Shown piece after piece: positions 39,830 to 43,995 of a stretch of DNA of 43,995 nt; within the stretch, counting starts at the first letter, position 1; every line of letters starts with the position of its first letter. The stretch covers positions 1-43,995 of the forward strand of contig JBOHER010000089.1 in assembly GCA_050701115.1 (NCBI GenBank), written 5' to 3'. The notes beneath the pieces are model-generated. The model did no database searches. It saw nothing but the letters and a program-made list of their open reading frames with translations, and was not told the DNA's origin. A program made the translations under genes and the position numbers. Origin of the DNA: JBOHER01 sp050701115 (lineage in GTDB: Bacteria; Actinomycetota; Actinomycetes; Mycobacteriales; Pseudonocardiaceae).

Positions 39830-41206
39830 ATGCCCGACTTCAAACGGTTTCTCCTGCCCGACGCCGGTGAGGGGCTGACCGAAGCCGAGATCCTGAACTG
39901 GCACGTCAAGCCCGGTGACGAGGTTCAGGTCAACCAGATCATCGTGGAGATCGAGACCGCGAAGGCCGCCGTGGAGCTGCCCTGCCCGTGGGCGGGGGTG
40001 GTCGCCGAACTGCTCTCCGAACCGGGTCAGACGGTAGAGGTCGGCACGCCGATTCTCACCATCGATGTGGACCCCGGCGGGGGTGCCGCACCCGCGGTTC
40101 CCGCGGCGCGCAGCGCGGAGCAGGACGCCGCGCCCCCGGTCAACGGCGCCGCCGTATCCAGCGGCAAGATCGGCGAGGCGGGCACGGACGGCCGGATCGC
40201 CACCCTGGTCGGATACGGGCCCAAGTCGGCGGCTGCCAAGCGGCGCCCCCGCAAGTCGCCAGGGAAGGCCGCGGGCGAGTTTCCGCCGGTTGCCGCCGCA
40301 GCAACGGAAGTCGTCGAGGAAACGCCGCAGGCGGTGACCTTCGTGCCGCTGGCCAAGCCGCCGGTGCGTAAGCTCGCCAAGGACCTCGGCGTCGATCTGC
40401 GCACCATCATCGGCCACGGCGAGGGCGGCGTGATCACCCGCGATGACGTGCGGCGGGCAGCCACCGCCGAGGTGGTCCCGACCGCGGCGTCCACTGTGGA
40501 CTCCGGGCTCCGGGAGCGCCGAGTGCCGATCCGGGGCGTGCGCAAGGCGACCGCGCAGGCGATGGTGGCCTCGGCGTTCACCGCGCCGCATGTCACCGAG
40601 TTCCTCACCATTGATGTCACGCCGATGATGGACCTGCGCGCACGGTTGAAGAGCCGGCCGGAGTTCGCGGGGATCAAGCTCACCCCGCTGGCCTTCGCGG
40701 CCAAGGCCATGTGCCTTGCGGCCAAGCACACGCCCGACGTCAACGCCACCTGGGATGAGGACGCGGGCGAGATCGTCTACAAGGACTACGTGCACCTCGG
40801 GGTCGCCGCGGCGACCCCGCGCGGGCTGGTGGTGCCGAAGATCCGGGATGCAGACGCGATGTCGTTGCCGGAGTTGGCGAAGGCGCTCGACGAGCTGACC
40901 AGCATTGCGCGCGAAGGCAAGACTCCGCCCGCGGACATGGTCAATGGGACGATCACCATCACCAACGTCGGTGTGTTCGGTGTCGACACCGGCACGCCGA
41001 TCATCAACCCCGGGGAGGCCGCGATCCTGGCTTTCGGCGCCATCCGGGACATGCCGTGGGTGGTGGACGGCGAGATCGTGCCACGCAAGGTCTGCCAGTT
41101 GGCGCTGAGCTTCGACCACCGCCTGGTGGACGGCCAGCAGGGCTCGCAGTACCTGGCTGACGTCGGTGCACTGCTCGCCGACCCGGCCTTGGCGCTGACC
41201 TACTGA
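39830..41206 (+). CDS. Dihydrolipoamide acyltransferase (E2) of a 2-oxoacid dehydrogenase
   Basis: The product has 458 residues, 12 bp after E1 beta with GGGGAGACGA before the ATG. It has an N-terminal lipoyl domain with the modified lysine K45 (EIETAKAAVEL), a Pro/Ala-rich linker, a peripheral-subunit-binding domain (PPVRKLAKDLGVDLRTIIGH, ITRDDVRRA) and a C-terminal catalytic domain with the active-site stretch SFDHRLVDGQQGSQ. There is only one lipoyl domain. No E3 (lipoamide dehydrogenase) gene is nearby; it is presumably encoded elsewhere. Confidence 0.94.
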   Translation: MPDFKRFLLPDAGEGLTEAEILNWHVKPGDEVQVNQIIVEIETAKAAVELPCPWAGVVAELLSEPGQTVEVGTPILTIDVDPGGGAAPAVPAARSAEQDAAPPVNGAAVSSGKIGEAGTDGRIATLVGYGPKSAAAKRRPRKSPGKAAGEFPPVAAAATEVVEETPQAVTFVPLAKPPVRKLAKDLGVDLRTIIGHGEGGVITRDDVRRAATAEVVPTAASTVDSGLRERRVPIRGVRKATAQAMVASAFTAPHVTEFLTIDVTPMMDLRARLKSRPEFAGIKLTPLAFAAKAMCLAAKHTPDVNATWDEDAGEIVYKDYVHLGVAAATPRGLVVPKIRDADAMSLPELAKALDELTSIAREGKTPPADMVNGTITITNVGVFGVDTGTPIINPGEAAILAFGAIRDMPWVVDGEIVPRKVCQLALSFDHRLVDGQQGSQYLADVGALLADPALALTY

Positions 41207-41207
41207 C

Positions 41208-41285
41208 CCGTCGTGTCCGCGCCCTGGGTGCACGTGTTTGCGTTTCATGCACATGTGTTGGCGGCACAGGGCGCGGACACGACGG
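41208..41285. terminator. Long perfect inverted repeat after the E2 gene
   Basis: CCGTCGTGTCCGCGCCCTG (41208-41226) is perfectly complementary to CAGGGCGCGGACACGACGG (41267-41285), a 19-bp stem with a 40-base loop, starting two bases after the E2 stop. The loop itself holds two TGCACRTGTxTTG-like words. It probably ends the dehydrogenase operon, though the size and perfection also fit a small mobile repeat element. Confidence 0.75.
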
Positions 41286-41327
41286 CCTGGAGTGCGGACA
41301 CGATGGCCTGGAGCGCGGACACGATGG
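41273..41327. repeat. 21-bp tandem repeat, about 2.6 copies
   Basis: The unit GCGGACACGAYGGCCTGGAG plus one base recurs at 41273-41293, 41294-41314 and partly from 41315. The first unit is also the right arm of the long inverted repeat, so the stem arm has been multiplied toward the fxsA gene. Confidence 0.85.
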
Positions 41328-41362
41328 GGAACGATTCCCGCGGTGCCGTACGTTGACCCGGT

Positions 41363-41833
41363 ATGGCTGTGTGGTTGCTGCTGTACCTGATCGCCGAGGT
41401 CGCCGCTATCTGGGCGGTGGTTTCCGCCGTCGGCGTGCTGTGGACGATCGTCCTGCTGCTCGCGGGCGCGTTCGTGGGCTCCTGGCTTGCCCGCCGGGAA
41501 GGCGGCAAGGCCATGCGTGCTGTCATGAAGGCCGCGCAATCCGGCAAGTCAGGCCATCAGGAAGTCACCGACGGCATGTTGGTCGCCCTCGGCGGCGTGC
41601 TCATCCTGATCCCCGGCTTCGTCACCGACGTCGTCGGACTGCTGATGCTGCTGCCGCCCACGCGCGCGCTGTTCCGCCGAGCCTGGCTGCGCAGGCTTGA
41701 GCGCAGGGCCCCGCTGGCAGGTGCTCGGCGCACTCAGCGCGTAGTGGTCGTCGACGGTGAGGTTGTCACGCCTCGACCGCACCAGACGCGGCCGGACCGG
41801 GAGGATCAACCCCGGATCATCGAAGCGGACTAA
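41363..41833 (+). CDS. fxsA: FxsA family membrane protein
   Basis: The product has 156 residues from ATG 41363. Helices lie at about 3-20 and 27-43 (VLWTIVLLLAGAFVGSWLAR) and at 70-96 (DGMLVALGGVLILIPGFVTD then VVGLLMLLPPTRAL). The LIPGFVTDVVGLLMLLPP stretch is the FxsA hallmark. In E. coli FxsA overproduction relieves phage T7 F-exclusion; the normal role is unclear. The cytoplasmic tail is basic then acidic. Its TAA overlaps the stop of the convergent SCP2 gene by four bases. Confidence 0.88.
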   Translation: MAVWLLLYLIAEVAAIWAVVSAVGVLWTIVLLLAGAFVGSWLARREGGKAMRAVMKAAQSGKSGHQEVTDGMLVALGGVLILIPGFVTDVVGLLMLLPPTRALFRRAWLRRLERRAPLAGARRTQRVVVVDGEVVTPRPHQTRPDREDQPRIIEAD

Positions 41834-42474
41834 ACCGGCTTGGGGATGTCGAAATAGCTGCTGAACATGGCGGCGAGTGAATAATCGCCCTTGACCTTCA
41901 CCTTGCCGGTAATGAACATCGGCGCGACCGCGGCGACCCCGGTCGCCATTCTGATGAAGTCGTAGGCGGAAAGCGTGACGGTGGTATCGGGGATCCGCCC
42001 CAAATCCTCGGCGGATACGCATAATCCGTCTTCGATGACCGTCTGATAACGGTCATATCCGTCCTCGCCCCTACCTTCGGTGAACCGCCACGACACCACC
42101 AGGCTAAGGTCCTTTACTTTGCCCTGAATCAGATGCTCGGACATCCGCCGGAAGATCTCATCAACAAAAAATGGCCGCAAGACTCCATGTCCGGACAGCG
42201 CCCTGAGCTGATCCTTGGACGCCCGGGCGACGAGTTGCACGAGGGTGTCCGTCCGCATGTCGCCCAACTGAACACCGGAGCGGTACTCACCCAGCATATG
42301 CAGCGCTTCCAGCAGTTGGATGAACTCAGCGGGGCCCAGTTTGCTCAGATCGATCGCCCCGGCCAGGGCATCGAGTTCACCACCCGAAACCACCGGCGCC
42401 GGTCCGTTACGGAACGCGAGGGCGCGCACCCGGATGCGGTGCAGCCACGCCCTCGATGTCAGTTTTGCAGCCAC
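41830..42474 (-). CDS. SCP2 sterol-binding-domain protein (paralogue 1)
   Basis: The product has 214 residues. The N-terminal half is helical (ELDALAGAIDLSKLGPAEFI, MRTDTLVQLVARASKDQLRA). The C-terminal half is an SCP2-like lipid-binding fold: VVSWRFTEGRGEDGYDRYQT, DTTVTLSAYDFIRMATG and ITGKVKVKGDYSLAAMFSSY. Such proteins bind acyl or sterol-like lipids. It aligns throughout with the next gene, showing a tandem duplication. It lies 33 bp downstream of that paralogue on the same strand and is probably co-transcribed. Confidence 0.82.
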   Translation of the reverse strand: MAAKLTSRAWLHRIRVRALAFRNGPAPVVSGGELDALAGAIDLSKLGPAEFIQLLEALHMLGEYRSGVQLGDMRTDTLVQLVARASKDQLRALSGHGVLRPFFVDEIFRRMSEHLIQGKVKDLSLVVSWRFTEGRGEDGYDRYQTVIEDGLCVSAEDLGRIPDTTVTLSAYDFIRMATGVAAVAPMFITGKVKVKGDYSLAAMFSSYFDIPKPV

Positions 42475-42507
42475 AACAAGGGATAGTACATAACAGCTAC
42501 GACCACG

Positions 42508-43164
42508 TCAGGCGGATGGCAGATCGAAATAACCGATCAAGCCCGCGGCAAATCCAAGATCGCCCTTCACCTGAATTCTTCCTGTGACGAACAATACGGG
42601 TGGCGTTGCTTGACGAGTGACCAGCCGAACGAAATCCGCAGGTGAAACAGTGATCGTCACCCGTGGCTGAGCACTCATCTCCCGGCTTACCGTGCAGGTG
42701 CCGTCGGCGAGCAGACTTTCGTAGCGGTCGTATCCTCCTGGACCACCGCCCCCGGTGAGCCGCCAGCGCACCACAGAGCGCATCCGCTTGACTCGGTCCG
42801 AACGGATGTGCGCCTCCATCCGGCGGAAGATCTCGTCGAGCAGCCGTTTCCGTAGCTCGGGAACAGCGAGCACGTGGTCCAATTGCGCGCGCGAAGCACC
42901 GCCCACCAACCGGGCGAACACCCGGGCGTCGACCGCGCCCAGGTCGAGTTCGCGTGCGCCGTCCGAGATCCGGCGCAGAGCGGCGAGCAGTCGCCGGAAA
43001 TCGGGCTCACCGAGGCTGACCAGGTCGATCGCGCCGACCAGCATGTTCAGATCGAACTGGGTCGGCTCGATCGCGGCGGGATCGAGTCGCTCGAGCGCGT
43101 CGATGAGGGCACGGCCATGCAAGGCGACGAGGGCAGCCGCACTGGTCGCCGCATGCTCTGCCAT
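42508..43164 (-). CDS. SCP2 sterol-binding-domain protein (paralogue 2)
   Basis: The product has 218 residues from ATG 43164, preceded by GAGGAGGAGTC; the frame extends to 43305 without a site. The same layout as its neighbour is seen: FDLNMLVGAIDLVSLGEPDF, LRKRLLDEIFRRMEAHI, VRWRLTGGGGPGGYDRYESL, then VTGRIQVKGDLGFAAGLIGY. It is likely regulated by the divergent TetR protein through the paired operator at 43206-43233. Confidence 0.83.
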   Translation of the reverse strand: MAEHAATSAAALVALHGRALIDALERLDPAAIEPTQFDLNMLVGAIDLVSLGEPDFRRLLAALRRISDGARELDLGAVDARVFARLVGGASRAQLDHVLAVPELRKRLLDEIFRRMEAHIRSDRVKRMRSVVRWRLTGGGGPGGYDRYESLLADGTCTVSREMSAQPRVTITVSPADFVRLVTRQATPPVLFVTGRIQVKGDLGFAAGLIGYFDLPSA

Positions 43165-43205
43165 GACTCCTCCTCGCAGCACGATCCCACCCGAGACCGC
43201 GAACC

Positions 43206-43233
43206 TACTGACAAGTAAACCTACCCGCGAGTA
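43206..43233. promoter_or_regulatory. Paired TetR-type operator between SCP2 and TetR genes
   Basis: Two 12-bp near-palindromes, TACTGACAAGTA (43206-43217) and TACCCGCGAGTA (43222-43233), share the TAC......GTA frame with centres 16 bases apart. This spacing fits two TetR dimers on one face of the helix. They lie 42 bases from the SCP2 start and about 84 from the TetR start. Confidence 0.65.
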
Positions 43234-43316
43234 GATTGCTGGGCAAGCGGTGGCGCGCACCGTTACGCCGTCGGCAACCATCGCGCCGGTAACCTCGAGC
43301 CGCACAGGAGGTATGC

Positions 43317-43985
43317 GTGACTACTGACTCCCAACAGCCCGCGCCAAGAACGCGCCGCCTGCCTCGCGCGGTACGCGAGCGCCAGATTCTGGACGCCGCG
43401 GTCGAAGTGTTCTCCCAGTACGGCTACCACGCCGCGTCCATGGACGAAATCGCCGAGGTAGCAGGCGTGTCGAAGCCGATGGTGTACACCTACCTCGGCT
43501 CCAAGGAGGATCTCTTCGCCAAGTGCATCAAACGCGAAGCCCAACGGCTGCTGGAAGCGGTGAGCGAGGGTGTGCAACCGGACCTGCCGCCCGATATGCA
43601 GCTCTGGCTCGGGCTGCGCTCGTTGTATCGGTTCGTTGGTGAGAACCGCGACTCGTGGACGGTGCTGCACCGCCAGGCACTCTCGGTTGGTGGGGCATTC
43701 GCAGAGGAAGTCATGGCGATGCGGAAGCGGTCGATCGAACTGGTCGCCGCGCTGGTGGTCGCGACGGGGACCAAAGAAGGCATCGGCGAGAAGGCGGAGA
43801 AGTCCGGCGAGGGCCTGGCCGCGGCGCTGGTGGGTGCCGCCGAGTCACTGGCCGACTGGTGGCTGGACCACCCCGACGTCAGTGACGGCCTGCTCGCCTC
43901 TTGGCTGATGAATCTGGTGTGGCTGGGCTTCGGCGACCTGGTCAAGGGCGAGATCTGGATGCCGAAGCCGGACGCCGCCTCGTGA
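43317..43985 (+). CDS. TetR family transcriptional regulator
   Basis: The product has 222 residues from GTG 43317, with AGGAGG seven bases upstream. The helix-turn-helix domain is ERQILDAAVEVFSQYGYHAA then MDEIAEVAGVSKPMVYTYLG and SKEDLFAKCIKREAQRL, a textbook TetR N-terminus. The C-terminal ligand domain is helical, with SWTVLHRQALSVGGAFAEEV. It is divergent from the SCP2 pair, so it likely represses them and itself; an acyl-CoA or lipid ligand is inferred from those targets. Confidence 0.9.
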   Translation: MTTDSQQPAPRTRRLPRAVRERQILDAAVEVFSQYGYHAASMDEIAEVAGVSKPMVYTYLGSKEDLFAKCIKREAQRLLEAVSEGVQPDLPPDMQLWLGLRSLYRFVGENRDSWTVLHRQALSVGGAFAEEVMAMRKRSIELVAALVVATGTKEGIGEKAEKSGEGLAAALVGAAESLADWWLDHPDVSDGLLASWLMNLVWLGFGDLVKGEIWMPKPDAAS

Positions 43986-43995
43986 GTGGTTGTGG

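Noticed and set aside
41273..41327. CRISPR-like array
   Set aside because: The repeats are contiguous with no unique spacers and no cas genes are present; this is a tandem repeat.
38741..41539. 932-codon open frame on the minus strand
   Set aside because: Antisense to E1 beta and E2, which have full conserved motifs; GC-rich third positions keep the opposite frame open.

Overview
This is a GC-rich actinobacterial chromosome segment. The codon bias, GTG/ATGA-coupled starts, SCP2-domain proteins and the GCGCTGAA/TTCAGCGC hairpins placed at stop codons suggest a member of the Pseudonocardiaceae (Amycolatopsis-like). The genus is inferred, not proven. No rRNA, tRNA, CRISPR array, transposase or integrase was seen.

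Layout. (1) 0-12 kb is a cell-surface polymer island. It holds a TagE-like GT4 glycosyltransferase and a shortened relative lacking the catalytic half, a pyruvyltransferase/GT8-like fusion and another GT4 enzyme. A tightly coupled six-gene operon follows: a nucleotidyltransferase-like/CDP-alcohol phosphatidyltransferase fusion, a small membrane protein, a nucleotidyltransferase, an sn-glycerol-1-phosphate dehydrogenase homologue, a second CDP-alcohol phosphatidyltransferase and a GT2 enzyme. Together they look like a route to a glycerol-1-phosphate-based (archaeal stereochemistry) surface polymer or lipid head group. (2) 12-15 kb is a patch of gene turnover: a probable RelE-type toxin-antitoxin pair, an intact AAA/DUF234 ATPase flanked by a 44-bp direct repeat, a broken SRPBCC gene and truncated phd/vapC remnants. 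(3) 14.9-19.9 kb carries a beta-repeat membrane protein and a polar amino-acid ABC importer operon. (4) 20-24.6 kb is an osmoprotectant (betaine/choline-type) ABC importer operon ending in a nitrilase-family amidohydrolase. (5) 24.7-26.0 kb is a broken AAA/DUF4143 ATPase, also flanked by a direct repeat copied from a neighbouring gene's 3' end. (6) 26-35.6 kb is an IclR regulator divergent from a one-carbon operon: a GcvT/DmdA-like demethylase, a MetF-like protein, soxBDAG and fhs. (7) 35.6-41.2 kb carries an M20 peptidase and a divergent 2-oxoacid dehydrogenase operon (E1alpha, E1beta, E2). (8) 41.2-44 kb has fxsA, two tandem SCP2-domain genes and a divergent TetR regulator with a paired palindromic operator.

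How the parts work together. Regions 4 and 6 plausibly form one physiological unit. The importer would bring in methylated amines or related osmolytes. The GcvT/DmdA-like enzyme would move a methyl group to tetrahydrofolate, and the MetF-like protein would oxidise methyl-THF. Sarcosine oxidase would yield glycine plus methylene-THF, and Fhs would link the folate pool to formate.

Most notable signals: the glycerol-1-phosphate/CDP-alcohol operon; the two ATPase genes each bracketed by an imperfect direct repeat of an adjacent gene's 3' end; the THF-dependent demethylation module; the terminator repeats that double as C-terminal codons; and a CDP-alcohol phosphatidyltransferase whose fourth motif aspartate is histidine.
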